From the IMG/VR virus record IMGVR_UViG_3300005617_000117, positions 38,815-102,814 of that record: a stretch of DNA of 64,000 bases; one strand, given 5' to 3'. Below the pieces are notes generated by a model that was not told where the DNA came from, made no database searches, and was given only the letters and a program-made list of their open reading frames with translations. Source of the stretch: a virus. Below, piece by piece: positions 27,536 through 36,274 of the stretch (the first letter of the stretch is position 1; each line of letters starts with the position of its first letter). A program made the position numbers and the translations under genes.

Positions 27536-28422
27536 AGATCCTAGTAAGTTATCGCGGTGCCCCACGTATTCGCGGATGGGAAACGGGGGCTTTAGTCGCC
27601 AGGGCATTACGCCATTCTGGTAACGAAGTAGATGAATATGCCAAGATTTACGAGAGTGATGCGTGGCTATTCGCCCACAACGACGTATTCTCAAATGAAT
27701 ACGATCTCCATCTTTTTATGGAATGTAATGACGGCGATAGACAATATCTTGAGCTAAAACATATTAATGCGAAGCGTCGAGCAGCTTGGTTATTCGATGT
27801 AGCCATGAATCCTCAAGGCTATAAAGAACTAGTACAATATATGGAGTTCGACCATTGCTATTGTGCTAACCTAGATTTTCTCAGCCAATTTGGTCGCCCA
27901 TCAACATATTTGCCTTACGGCTGCGACAAGGAATTCTTTTATAGACCACTCGATACACCCAAGACTATTGATGTATGTCTTGTGGGATCTGATAGACCAG
28001 AACGCCAGGAACTGATAAAGACCCTTATTAAGAACGGCGTTAATGCCCAACTTATTTCTGGAGTATTTAAAGAAGACTATATTAATACGCTTGCGGCAAG
28101 CAAAATAGTTATTAACGACATTGCTGGCGGTGGAACCAATCTTCTCTCAATGAGAACTTTTGAGGCTCCTGCCGCCGGAGCACTTTTGTTACAGGCTATG
28201 GTGCCTTCTATCTACCACGAATTCGAAGAGGCCGTGACTTGTGCCACTTTCGGTAACGAAACCGAATTAATTTCTAATTGCCTTTATTATTTAAAGAACG
28301 AAGACGAACGTAAACGAGTTGCTAAGAACGGACAATATTGGGCACTTAATCATCACTCTTATGAGGCCCGCGTATTTAAAATCATAATGGACACTATTCA
28401 TTGGAATCTTACGCATAAATGA
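27532..28422 (+). CDS. CgeB-like glycosyltransferase
   Basis: 296 residues. GT-B protein of the CgeB/glycosyltransferase-group-1 type: VCLVGSDRPERQEL in the second domain, AASKIVINDIAGGGTNLLSMRTFEAPAAGALLL as the donor-binding end (the E in RTFEAPA is the usual contact), and a C-terminal helix HSYEARV. The protein at 30035 has the same architecture. Family members decorate spore or phage surfaces with sugars. ATGA overlap with the gene before. Confidence 0.8.
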   Translation: MKILVSYRGAPRIRGWETGALVARALRHSGNEVDEYAKIYESDAWLFAHNDVFSNEYDLHLFMECNDGDRQYLELKHINAKRRAAWLFDVAMNPQGYKELVQYMEFDHCYCANLDFLSQFGRPSTYLPYGCDKEFFYRPLDTPKTIDVCLVGSDRPERQELIKTLIKNGVNAQLISGVFKEDYINTLAASKIVINDIAGGGTNLLSMRTFEAPAAGALLLQAMVPSIYHEFEEAVTCATFGNETELISNCLYYLKNEDERKRVAKNGQYWALNHHSYEARVFKIIMDTIHWNLTHK

Positions 28423-29108
28423 CTGCCGATACATTAATTTGCGTACATAGCACTACGCCTAAGAACGACTCACTTCTTCAGGAAGCGGTTCGTTCTGTAC
28501 TACGCTCTTCTGTTAGACCCAACAATCTTGTTATAGTATATGATGCCTGTTGGGAAGATACACAGAAGAATCTAGAAAGCATCTTTGATGATACGATCCA
28601 TTATTGGGACTATGTTGAATTAGGGTCAACACATTATATCCCAATTAGTAAGCCAATGAAACAGGGACTGGCAGTGGCCAAGAACTTTGGTCTTAAGTTT
28701 TGCACCAGCGATATCGTAACTTACTGTGATGCAGACGATACTTGGATAAGTAGTAAACTAGAACTCCAGAAGAAATTTATGGAAGATTCTGGAGTGGACT
28801 TTTGCTTTACTCAATCCTGGGATATTCGTTCTGATTATGCACTTGTCCCGAACTGTTTTCCAGTTGGCTACGCCAATACCCACGAAAAGATTGCCGAGAA
28901 GATATTTACTGAAAACTGCTTGTGCCACGGTTCGATGGCTGCAAAAAGATCGGTATTAGAGGCCCTCGGAGGGTATAATACAGACAGACGATTTTTAGGC
29001 CGCGAGGATTGGGAACTCTGGCAAAGAGCATTCCAGGCCGGTTATAAATTCTTCAATATCCCGGAGCGGCTTTATTGCTATCGCCTAGGTACAAGTGTGG
29101 AGAGATAA
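28419..29108 (+). CDS. glycosyltransferase family 2
   Basis: 229 residues. Classic GT2 layout: LICVHSTTPKNDSLLQEAV, LVIVYDACWEDT, VAKNFGLKF, and the DxD-type metal site YCDADDTW (DADD at 104-107), ending with GREDWELWQRAFQAGY, where the ED motif of inverting GT2 enzymes sits. Predicted cytoplasmic. Starts in an ATGA overlap with the CgeB-like gene. Confidence 0.9.
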   Translation: MTADTLICVHSTTPKNDSLLQEAVRSVLRSSVRPNNLVIVYDACWEDTQKNLESIFDDTIHYWDYVELGSTHYIPISKPMKQGLAVAKNFGLKFCTSDIVTYCDADDTWISSKLELQKKFMEDSGVDFCFTQSWDIRSDYALVPNCFPVGYANTHEKIAEKIFTENCLCHGSMAAKRSVLEALGGYNTDRRFLGREDWELWQRAFQAGYKFFNIPERLYCYRLGTSVER

Positions 29109-29109
29109 G

Positions 29110-29397
29110 ATGTGCGTAGTTTCTATGATCGGCGATCATTTTGGGGATATGTGGAAGAATCAACCATTTATAGTTCCAGCGGTCGATCCCAATGGACAAG
29201 CAAAGATTGATTTCTCCCTTATTTCAAGGGCAGAATTTGAGGCTCTTAAAAAAGAGGTAGAGATACTAAAGGAATTGCTAGTAAAGGCGATTGCCTACGA
29301 TAAAGCGAACGGCGAACCTCACTGTGAGAAGCCAGAGAAAGTTAAGTTGCTCAAAGATATTGCAAAAGCATTAGGAGTAGAACTAAATGGAATTTAA
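29110..29397 (+). CDS. hypothetical protein, 95 aa
   Basis: 95 residues from ATG 29110 (GGAGAGATAAG upstream); a GTG at 29095 is in frame but lies inside the preceding gene. The central helix EFEALKKEVEILKELLVKAI is a likely coiled coil. No family recognised. Overlaps the MazG-like gene by 11 bases. Confidence 0.6.
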   Translation: MCVVSMIGDHFGDMWKNQPFIVPAVDPNGQAKIDFSLISRAEFEALKKEVEILKELLVKAIAYDKANGEPHCEKPEKVKLLKDIAKALGVELNGI

Positions 29398-29719
29398 GGA
29401 ATATCAGGAAAAGACTGCGACCACGGCTATTTATCCGGGGCGTGGTACTTTAACGGGCGTTCTATACACGGCCCTCGGCCTAGGAGAGACTGGCGAAGTG
29501 CAAGGTAAGGTGAAGAAGATTCTACGAGATTCTAATGGCGTTATTTCGCCCGAAACGGTTGTTGCCATTAAAGGAGAACTTGGCGACTGTCTTTGGTACA
29601 TTTCTCAACTTTGCAGCGAGCTAGGTCTTGATCTAGGCACAGTAGCCCAGGAGAATATCCAGAAACTAGCTGATCGTGCAGCCCGAGGCGTCCTTAAAGG
29701 TAATGGCGACAATAGATAA
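29387..29719 (+). CDS. MazG-like nucleotide pyrophosphohydrolase
   Basis: 110 residues. The MazG helical core is clear: LGLGETGEVQGKVKK (about 31-45) with the first Glu pair, and KGELGDCLWYISQLCSELGLDL (about 65-86) with the second metal-binding E-x3-D; it ends QENIQKLADR. Such enzymes hydrolyse NTPs or dNTPs to monophosphates; in phages they may recycle host nucleotides or alter (p)ppGpp-linked signalling. All-alpha, single domain. Confidence 0.88.
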   Translation: MEFKEYQEKTATTAIYPGRGTLTGVLYTALGLGETGEVQGKVKKILRDSNGVISPETVVAIKGELGDCLWYISQLCSELGLDLGTVAQENIQKLADRAARGVLKGNGDNR

Positions 29720-30038
29720 TTTTATGTATCCGGGTAAAGTACCTCTAAGCCAAGACGGCCACTTATTTAGTTACGTCGATGGCTATGTCTCGAACAACAA
29801 CAGTATTATTTGGGTAGATAATTTTGTTCTAACATCAACACTGAAAATTTATGATTATGGCCGTGGTCGGTCGGCAGTACATTTTTTGGTAGAAGATAAT
29901 ACTGGAAGAAAATATAACATGTTCCTGACGGATATGTTTCATGCCATTACTCACTTTAAAATTGAAGGCAGCGTAATTATGCATGATCGCTGGACAATCT
30001 GTAAGCGTGGTGCTAATTACGGTATTGAGGCAATATGA
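29703..30038 (+). CDS. hypothetical protein, 111 aa
   Basis: 111 residues from ATG 29703 (AAAGG upstream); an earlier in-frame start falls inside the MazG-like gene. Predicted small beta-rich protein, with strands around SIIWVDNFVL, SAVHFLVED and SVIMHDRWTICKRG. Not recognised. ATGA overlap with the following transferase. Confidence 0.6.
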   Translation: MATIDNFMYPGKVPLSQDGHLFSYVDGYVSNNNSIIWVDNFVLTSTLKIYDYGRGRSAVHFLVEDNTGRKYNMFLTDMFHAITHFKIEGSVIMHDRWTICKRGANYGIEAI

Positions 30039-31006
30039 CTAGATTAATGTATGCTGGCCTTCTTTATGATTATGGGGAGCCCGGAAAAGGCTACTCCTAT
30101 GAACATAATAACATAGAAGCTGGCCTACAGGACTGTCAAGATCGTGGGCTTTTATTGCTCAATCGTTTCTATATTGACGCCCAAAGAATTGCTACGGGCC
30201 GCGAAGCATCCAACAAATGGTTAGAAGATCAGATTACTCAACGAAATTTTGACATACTATTCTACGTTGCTTTTAACGAGAGCCACGATATTCCGGCCCA
30301 TCTTTTAAATTTGTGCCGCGACTATGGTATTAAGACCGTCGAATGGGATTGCGATAGTTCCTGGCGATTCAATAATTGGATTCTTCCCAGGAAGGGTTTG
30401 TTTGATTATTTTATTACTACGCATTCCCAGGCTGTGCCTTGGTACGAAGCTAATGGAATGAAGGTTATTCATTCTCAGTGGGGTGGCTCGCCCTATTATA
30501 GAGCCGACGATGGAGCAAAGAAATATGACGTTACATTTATTGGACAAAAACACGGTATCCGACCGCAGATCATTAAAGCACTTACTGATCGCGGCATCAA
30601 AGTTGATTTGTTCGGCAATTATTGGGATGGCTATGATAACTGGCATGGCTACCTCACAGACTTCGGTACAATGCTCAAGGTCTTCCAGCAGTCTAAGGTC
30701 TGCCTCAACCTTTCCAATCCCTGGCACATCGGGACTCTCCCTCAAATCAAGGGAAGACATTTTGAGATCCCACAGTGTGGAGCTTTCCAGATTAGTACGC
30801 CCGCAGATGACCTCAACAATTATTTTGAGCCCGGGAAGGAAATTGTCATTTGCGACGATATTGAATCGCTTGCCGCCGCCTGTAAGAATTACCTACATGC
30901 AGACAGCGAGCGGGAGACTATTGCAAAAGCGGGTTATGAGCGGATGCAGCGGGAGCACCAATGGCACCATCGTTTTAGGGAGATACTCAAGTGCATTATC
31001 TCGTAA
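30035..31006 (+). CDS. CgeB-like glycosyltransferase
   Basis: 323 residues. N-terminal acceptor domain with LLYDYGEPGKGYSYEH, then the donor domain YDVTFIGQKHGIRPQIIKAL, KVCLNLSNPW and GRHFEIPQCGAFQIS, where FEIPQCG is the CgeB-type donor loop. Same architecture as the protein at 27532. GC content rises slightly at the 3' end compared with neighbours. The next gene starts on a GTG inside its last codons. Confidence 0.82.
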   Translation: MTRLMYAGLLYDYGEPGKGYSYEHNNIEAGLQDCQDRGLLLLNRFYIDAQRIATGREASNKWLEDQITQRNFDILFYVAFNESHDIPAHLLNLCRDYGIKTVEWDCDSSWRFNNWILPRKGLFDYFITTHSQAVPWYEANGMKVIHSQWGGSPYYRADDGAKKYDVTFIGQKHGIRPQIIKALTDRGIKVDLFGNYWDGYDNWHGYLTDFGTMLKVFQQSKVCLNLSNPWHIGTLPQIKGRHFEIPQCGAFQISTPADDLNNYFEPGKEIVICDDIESLAAACKNYLHADSERETIAKAGYERMQREHQWHHRFREILKCIIS

Positions 31007-31662
31007 GTGAAATTCTAAAAGCAATTAAACAGGCTCCCGATGGATTAAAATTCGTTCTTCCAGATGAAGTTGCTGGTTGGTGTCCGACAGAATTGGGCTC
31101 CGTGCTCGGTACATTTTTGGCTTCCGGCCAAAAGAGATATCTCGAAGTCGGCACATTTTGTGGTCGTAGTTTAATTTATGCTCTTCGAACTAACCTAAAC
31201 ACTAAGGCAGATGTCATTGATCCATTATCAGATCAGATGATTGTTGGTACTAAGCCAGTTTATCAACATTGGGAAGCAAATGTTAAGGCGTACGAGATAC
31301 AAAATCAAATTACTCTGCACCGTTTTAAATTAGAAGAGTTCACTGGTAGTATAAATGATATACACCTTGCTTTCGTTGATGGCAATCATGACTCTGGACA
31401 TACGCTAGAAGCTTTACGAAAAGTCAAGCAATATCTAGCCAACGACGCAATTATTATTGTTGATGACTACGAGATTTATGGTGGCAACGAACAAACGCCA
31501 TACCCTGGTTATGACGTAGATATTAAGGCACCTGTCAAAACAGATGTCCATAAGTTTTTATCAGAAACGCCAGAAGTAACGGTTATCGCGTATACGCCTT
31601 GGCTGAATGGACAAATCTATATGTATTATAGAAAGAATACGACAGTCTGGAGACAGCAATGA
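30991..31662 (+). CDS. class I SAM methyltransferase (Methyltransf_24-like)
   Basis: 223 residues from GTG 30991, supported by GGGAG eight bases upstream. Motif I is YLEVGTFCGRSLIYAL (about 51-66), the acidic strand ADVIDPL follows, and LAFVDGNHDSGHTLEAL (about 127-143) plus IIIVDDYEIYGG complete the Rossmann core. This matches O-methyltransferases of the Methyltransf_24 group that act on sugars or small molecules. It ends in an ATGA overlap with another methyltransferase. Confidence 0.85.
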   Translation: MHYLVSEILKAIKQAPDGLKFVLPDEVAGWCPTELGSVLGTFLASGQKRYLEVGTFCGRSLIYALRTNLNTKADVIDPLSDQMIVGTKPVYQHWEANVKAYEIQNQITLHRFKLEEFTGSINDIHLAFVDGNHDSGHTLEALRKVKQYLANDAIIIVDDYEIYGGNEQTPYPGYDVDIKAPVKTDVHKFLSETPEVTVIAYTPWLNGQIYMYYRKNTTVWRQQ

Positions 31663-32300
31663 CCAAATGGCGAGATCGTAAAGATAATCATGATTTTATG
31701 CAGCCAGAGCACGTACAGAATTTTCTACGTAATCACAACACTGGCGTTAATAACCTAGGAAGACTTTATCTAGCTTCTATCATTTCTCAGCACGGCCCAG
31801 GCACAACAGTTCTAGATGCGGCATGTGGCTCTTGTGTTAACTATGAGGTATTCAAGAATCATCATGTCCAGTGCAATTATACCGGCCTTGATCGAACAGA
31901 AAAGCTTCTTGAGGAAGCTAAGCGTCGTTACGGCAACGAGATTACGTTTGTTAAAGGATTTGTTCAGGAGATCCCGCTTCCAGAAGAAAGTCAGGACGTT
32001 GTTATTTTAAGACACATTCTAGAGCATTTAGAGGAAGGTTATGAAATAGCTATTAAAGAAGCACTTCGCGTAGCGAAGAAGGAAGTTGTTGTTGTCTTCT
32101 TTCTGGCACCACATGGCGGCCCACAGGATCAAATGTCAGAATCCCAACCAGACGAGAATGGTTGCACATATTGGTGGAATACATATAGCTGGTGCAAATT
32201 TACACAGTTTATTGCTTCGTTGGGCGTTCAACTACAAGTAAGAAGTGTCGCTACGCCTGGAGCCGCTCACTCCGACACTATCGTTAGGATAATTAAATAA
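31659..32300 (+). CDS. SAM-dependent methyltransferase (Methyltransf_11/25-like)
   Basis: 213 residues. Motif I VLDAACGSCVNYE (about 49-61), motif II YTGLDRTEKLLEEA, motif post-I VKGFVQEIPLPEESQDVVILRHILEHL with the HxxEHL box. Substrate unknown; small-molecule or sugar methylation is typical. It differs in sequence from its two methyltransferase neighbours, so it is not a recent duplicate. Confidence 0.88.
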   Translation: MTKWRDRKDNHDFMQPEHVQNFLRNHNTGVNNLGRLYLASIISQHGPGTTVLDAACGSCVNYEVFKNHHVQCNYTGLDRTEKLLEEAKRRYGNEITFVKGFVQEIPLPEESQDVVILRHILEHLEEGYEIAIKEALRVAKKEVVVVFFLAPHGGPQDQMSESQPDENGCTYWWNTYSWCKFTQFIASLGVQLQVRSVATPGAAHSDTIVRIIK

Positions 32301-32815
32301 TGGGCGTTAATCTTCTACAGTATCCTATCTCTAAATTTCCATTCTACGATTATGATGATTGTAATGGGATGGATAAGTTTCTATATGCCCCGAAGGATGG
32401 CGGTATTCCGCCAATTCCATCAGACGAAGAATGTTTGAATTTTGCTAATGTTTTGGCTTGTGATAAAGGGTTCGCAGAATTTCACGACAGATATACCAAA
32501 TATGTTTCCGCACTCTTCAATTCTGCCGGTTCATATCCCTATGAAATACCTGGGTTTAGAATCCATAGAAGAGATCATTTACCATTTTATTCTGGCATAC
32601 AAGAATCTAAGTATGTGATTTATACTCCATTAACCCCCATGTTCTATACAAACTCTATTGCTGTCGAAAGTCAGTATGGATTGGGTGACTACAATTTTAT
32701 AAATATGAAGATAGGCGACCTTTACATTCTTGATAAACAATACAGAAGAGTGATAGACAATTTTCACAATGGCATGGGACAATTATCTATCTGTATGATG
32801 AGTTTCTTAGGATAA
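32300..32815 (+). CDS. hypothetical protein in glycan locus, 171 aa
   Basis: 171 residues, aromatic-rich (Tyr, Phe), starting in a TAATG overlap. The central segment with FRIHRRDHLPFYSG and the later QYRRVIDNFHNGMGQLS could be two strands of a jelly-roll (cupin or 2-oxoglutarate oxygenase-like), since the His/Asp/Arg spacing is suggestive, but no family is recognised. Position between a methyltransferase and a transferase suggests glycan modification. Confidence 0.5.
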   Translation: MGVNLLQYPISKFPFYDYDDCNGMDKFLYAPKDGGIPPIPSDEECLNFANVLACDKGFAEFHDRYTKYVSALFNSAGSYPYEIPGFRIHRRDHLPFYSGIQESKYVIYTPLTPMFYTNSIAVESQYGLGDYNFINMKIGDLYILDKQYRRVIDNFHNGMGQLSICMMSFLG

Positions 32816-33516
32816 TGTTTAAAACTTGGACGTTCGGAATTATTACTGATGGCAGCGACATGCCTCGGCTAGAGCAATGCATTAATTCGGCTTATCGAAA
32901 TTCGTCGCCGGGCGAACACATTATCGTAGTTGGAGGAACCAAAAAACCGCAAGGGAACGTTATCTGGATTCCGTTTGACGAAACAATCAAAGATAAATGG
33001 ATCACAAAGAAAAAGAATCTCATAGCTCAGTTGGCGGATTCCGCAGCCATCTGTTTTATGCACGATTATGTATCGCTAGAACAAACTTGGCGAATAGGGA
33101 TGGATCAAATTGGATGGCCCGATTTTACTCATCCAACATGCACTAACAAAATATTGAACGGTAATGGAAAACGATTTAGAGATTGGTGTGTAATATATAA
33201 CGACGCCTGGATGAATCCGCCTATTGACGACCAAAAGCCGCCCGAAAATATTGATGGCCATTTATTGCAATACGATAACTTTAATATGGGGCGTTGGCAG
33301 TATATGTCCGGGGCATATTTCTGTGCAACCAAATACGTTATGATGCATCACCCTCTCAACGAAGAAAGAGTTTGGGGACAGGGTGAAGATGTCGAATGGT
33401 GCAGAAAAGTGTACGCGACGTATGGTAGTAATGCGTTTTTGTTTAATCCATTTTCAGAAGTTAGGTTTCTCAAAATCAAGGAACAGGCTCCTTGGGAAAT
33501 GTTCTCACCACTATGA
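32815..33516 (+). CDS. GT2-like glycosyltransferase
   Basis: 233 residues. The strand WTFGIITDGSDMPRL, the paired CINSAYRNSS helix, ICFMHDYVSLEQTW (acidic site, about 79-92) and the end motif GQGEDVEWCRKV (about 189-200) follow GT2 order, with ED in place of the catalytic base. Family assigned from this order rather than a full DxD match. It overlaps the next methyltransferase by ATGA. Confidence 0.7.
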   Translation: MFKTWTFGIITDGSDMPRLEQCINSAYRNSSPGEHIIVVGGTKKPQGNVIWIPFDETIKDKWITKKKNLIAQLADSAAICFMHDYVSLEQTWRIGMDQIGWPDFTHPTCTNKILNGNGKRFRDWCVIYNDAWMNPPIDDQKPPENIDGHLLQYDNFNMGRWQYMSGAYFCATKYVMMHHPLNEERVWGQGEDVEWCRKVYATYGSNAFLFNPFSEVRFLKIKEQAPWEMFSPL

Positions 33517-34220
33517 ACAAAGATAAATATGCGGACATGCAACGTAGACAATACGAGAGTGACGCCTCGCACTGGTCATTACAGAATATTGATAGTGTGG
33601 TGGGCTCTTTTCACGCCCACAATAATCACGCAGACTATGAAAACTTCCTATTAAATGGTTTTGATAAAGCCAACATGATTGCTCTAGACTTTGGCTGTGG
33701 CCCGGGTCGCAATCTAGCGAGGTTTGGGCCGCAATTTAAGCGGATGGATGGTGTAGATATCGCCCAAAACAATCTTAATAATGCCAAGGTTTGGCTCGAA
33801 CATAACAAGCTATGGAAGGATGATATTCGTCTCATTCTTTGTAACGGTACGGATTTAAGTGCCATCGAAAGCAATTACTACGACCTCGTGATGAGCACAA
33901 TTACGCTACAGCATATTTGCGTCCATTCTATTAGATTTGGTTATTTTCAGGAATTTTTCCGAGTTCTTAAGCCGGGTGGATGGATTACCCTACAGATGGG
34001 TTATGGTCCCAAGGCAGATGCACGACAGAAGGCAGAATATAATCAAGACTATTTTGATGCCGAGGGAACAAATGGTTGTGCCGATACAATGGTTACTTCA
34101 CCAGATCAATTATTAATAGACCTTACTGTTATTGGATTTAAAAACTTTCACCACGATATTCGACCAGTTGGGCCGGGTGACAAACATCCCAATTGGATAT
34201 TCTTTAGGGCACAGAAATGA
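33513..34220 (+). CDS. SAM-dependent methyltransferase
   Basis: 235 residues from ATG 33513, which forms an ATGA overlap with the preceding stop; an in-frame TTG at 33492 is less likely. Motif I ALDFGCGPGRNLARFG, motif II MDGVDIAQNNL, and LVMSTITLQHICVH then FFRVLKPGGWITLQMGYG are canonical for Methyltransf_11/25 enzymes. Possibly O- or C-methylation of a sugar. ATGA overlap with the HAD gene. Confidence 0.87.
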   Translation: MNKDKYADMQRRQYESDASHWSLQNIDSVVGSFHAHNNHADYENFLLNGFDKANMIALDFGCGPGRNLARFGPQFKRMDGVDIAQNNLNNAKVWLEHNKLWKDDIRLILCNGTDLSAIESNYYDLVMSTITLQHICVHSIRFGYFQEFFRVLKPGGWITLQMGYGPKADARQKAEYNQDYFDAEGTNGCADTMVTSPDQLLIDLTVIGFKNFHHDIRPVGPGDKHPNWIFFRAQK

Positions 34221-34867
34221 TTAGAGCAATCCTATATGATTTAGATGGTGTCCTAGTTGATGCCGTCGATATTCATAAGCGAGCCTTTAATGCCGCTCTT
34301 ACGACTGTTACCGGCAAACCATTAACAGACGAAGAGCATCTAAAAGATTTTAATGGACTACCAACAAAAAAGAAATTAGAAATGTTGATTGCTCGTCGTA
34401 AAATAACTCCAGTAATGGTGCCGTTTATTGAACGTCTTAAACAAGAAATGACGATTGCCCAAATTAATGAACTACTAAAAACAGATCATCACAAAACCAG
34501 ACTTCATAGATGGGCAAAGATGTCAGGAATCAAAATTGGCTGTGTAACAAACTCAATTCGTGAGACGGCCGAATTAATGCTAAAGAATACTGGCCAACTT
34601 AAATATATGAAATTAGTTATCACTAATCAGGATGTAGATGAGCCAAAGCCAAGTCCAGAAGGTTATTTTAAAGCAATGGCCATGTTAGGAGTTAAGCCAG
34701 AAAACACTTTAATAGTTGAAGATTCTGAGAAGGGTGTTAGTGCCGCTAAGAAAACTGGTGCCCACCTTCTAGTTGCAAGATCCTGTAAAGAAGTTAATAT
34801 AGACTCTATTAAGGATAAAATCATTGAAAGCAGCTTTAGTTCTGTCTGGTCAGCCGCGTTGTCTTGA
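34217..34867 (+). CDS. HAD-superfamily phosphatase/beta-phosphoglucomutase-like
   Basis: 216 residues. HAD motif I DLDGVLVDA (8-16) with the nucleophilic Asp, a helical cap (about 18-85), motif II VTNS (about 111-114), motif III Lys in DEPKPSPEGY, and motif IV IVEDSEKGV. The cap and DGVLVD signature fit the beta-phosphoglucomutase/phosphoglycolate phosphatase branch. In this locus it may prepare or dephosphorylate a sugar phosphate for the nucleotidyltransferase at 35534. Confidence 0.87.
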   Translation: MIRAILYDLDGVLVDAVDIHKRAFNAALTTVTGKPLTDEEHLKDFNGLPTKKKLEMLIARRKITPVMVPFIERLKQEMTIAQINELLKTDHHKTRLHRWAKMSGIKIGCVTNSIRETAELMLKNTGQLKYMKLVITNQDVDEPKPSPEGYFKAMAMLGVKPENTLIVEDSEKGVSAAKKTGAHLLVARSCKEVNIDSIKDKIIESSFSSVWSAALS

Positions 34868-35537
34868 TGAGTGCTTTGATTCGCTTAAGCATTTTATTAT
34901 AGACCCATTGCAGACCGATATCTTTTTTCATTTCTGGAACACTTCGTTTCTTCCTTTTACGGATAATGTCACGAAGGTTCTTTATGGGATGGAGACGATA
35001 CCGCAGTGGAAGGCTTTCGATGGGGATTATGCCGCTAAATACATGGCTTTACTTAAGCCAAAGCGATTTATTGTACAACCACAGGTTGCATTAAATTTTG
35101 ACTATTATGCCAAGTCCTGCACACACGCCAATAGCAAGATGCAGGCAAAAGCATATATTCATGTTCTCAGCATGTTCTATTCCATTGGTATGGCACATCA
35201 ATGTATGATGGAATGGATGGAAAAGACTAATACAAATTACGATTTAATTATACGATGCAGAACCGATGCAAAATTTTGGAAGACGCCCGATCTAGATGGC
35301 CTAGAATCAGACAATATCCTTATTCCAGAGAATGATTGTTATGGCGGACTTAATGACCAATTTGCGATTACTAATAACTGGAAGATTATGCACGCTTATG
35401 CAACATGTCTAGATAATATCCAGACGCTCTTTGATGCTGGTACGAATTTTCATCCAGAAACAATTCTCAGGGATCATTTAAAATCGCATAATATACCTGT
35501 CAAGTTTATTCCCCAAAGCTATGGATTGATAAGATGA
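34824..35537 (+). CDS. putative GT-A-like glycan enzyme, 237 aa
   Basis: 237 residues from TTG 34824 (AAGGA eight bases upstream), overlapping the HAD gene by 44 bases. Begins ALVLSGQPRCLDECFDSL, then FFHFWN, and YDLIIRCRTDAKF (about 138-150), an RxD-type acidic motif seen in some GT-A-like families found beside capsule genes, later NDQFAITNN. Function inferred from this pattern and location; it could also be a non-catalytic glycan-binding relative. Confidence 0.6.
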   Translation: MKAALVLSGQPRCLDECFDSLKHFIIDPLQTDIFFHFWNTSFLPFTDNVTKVLYGMETIPQWKAFDGDYAAKYMALLKPKRFIVQPQVALNFDYYAKSCTHANSKMQAKAYIHVLSMFYSIGMAHQCMMEWMEKTNTNYDLIIRCRTDAKFWKTPDLDGLESDNILIPENDCYGGLNDQFAITNNWKIMHAYATCLDNIQTLFDAGTNFHPETILRDHLKSHNIPVKFIPQSYGLIR

Positions 35538-36274
35538 AACTACTCGTTCCTATGTCCGGTCGCGGACAGCGATTTAAAGATAAAGGTTACACGTTCCCAA
35601 AGCCATTAATAGATGTGAATGGCAAGCCTATGATAGAGGTTGTTCTTAATAACTTGCCCGTGGCAGAAGAGTATATCTTTATTGTTCAAAAAGAGCACGA
35701 AGATCAGTACGGATTAAGCAAGATGCTGAGTAGACTTACCAATGGTAGGTCTTTTTGCTTTTTTACTGATGGTGTGACGGAAGGTGCTGCTTGTAGTGCT
35801 TTGCTCGCACGCAAACGCCTGCTCAATGATGGCCCACTTTTAATTGCAAATTCAGATCAATTCGTTGAATATAGCTTGGGCAATTTTAATCTCGTAAAAA
35901 GCATTGCACAACGAGATAGTGATCTAGTGCCGCCATATGCTATGGCAGGCATGATATTTACATTTGAAGCTTCCCATCCAAAATGGAGCTTCGTGAAAAT
36001 GGATAATTTTCATATTACCCAGGTTGCAGAAAAGAACCCAATCTCTAATTGGGCTACATGTGGCATTTATTATTGGTCCCGTGCAGCAGATTTTGTACAT
36101 TCTTCCGAAGAAATGATCGCCGCAAATGATCGCGTTAACGGCGAATTCTATATTGCACCTTCATTTAATTATCTTATTAAACAGGGCAAATGGATCGCCC
36201 CATTTTTCGTGGATAAAATGCACGGACTCGGTACTCCAGAAGACCTAGAAAACTATTTGAGCAATCATTCATGA
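35534..36274 (+). CDS. sugar-1-phosphate nucleotidyltransferase
   Basis: 246 residues. The nucleotidyltransferase signature is at the N-terminus: LLVPMSGRGQRFKDKGYTFPKPL (3-25) with the G-x-G-x-R and the substrate-binding KPL; IANSDQFVEY (about 103-112) holds the metal-binding Asp, and GEFYIAPSFN lies in the last third. It joins NTP with a sugar-1-phosphate to form an NDP-sugar; the following GDP-sugar enzymes make a GTP/mannose role attractive but unproven. ATGA overlaps on both sides. Confidence 0.85.
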   Translation: MKLLVPMSGRGQRFKDKGYTFPKPLIDVNGKPMIEVVLNNLPVAEEYIFIVQKEHEDQYGLSKMLSRLTNGRSFCFFTDGVTEGAACSALLARKRLLNDGPLLIANSDQFVEYSLGNFNLVKSIAQRDSDLVPPYAMAGMIFTFEASHPKWSFVKMDNFHITQVAEKNPISNWATCGIYYWSRAADFVHSSEEMIAANDRVNGEFYIAPSFNYLIKQGKWIAPFFVDKMHGLGTPEDLENYLSNHS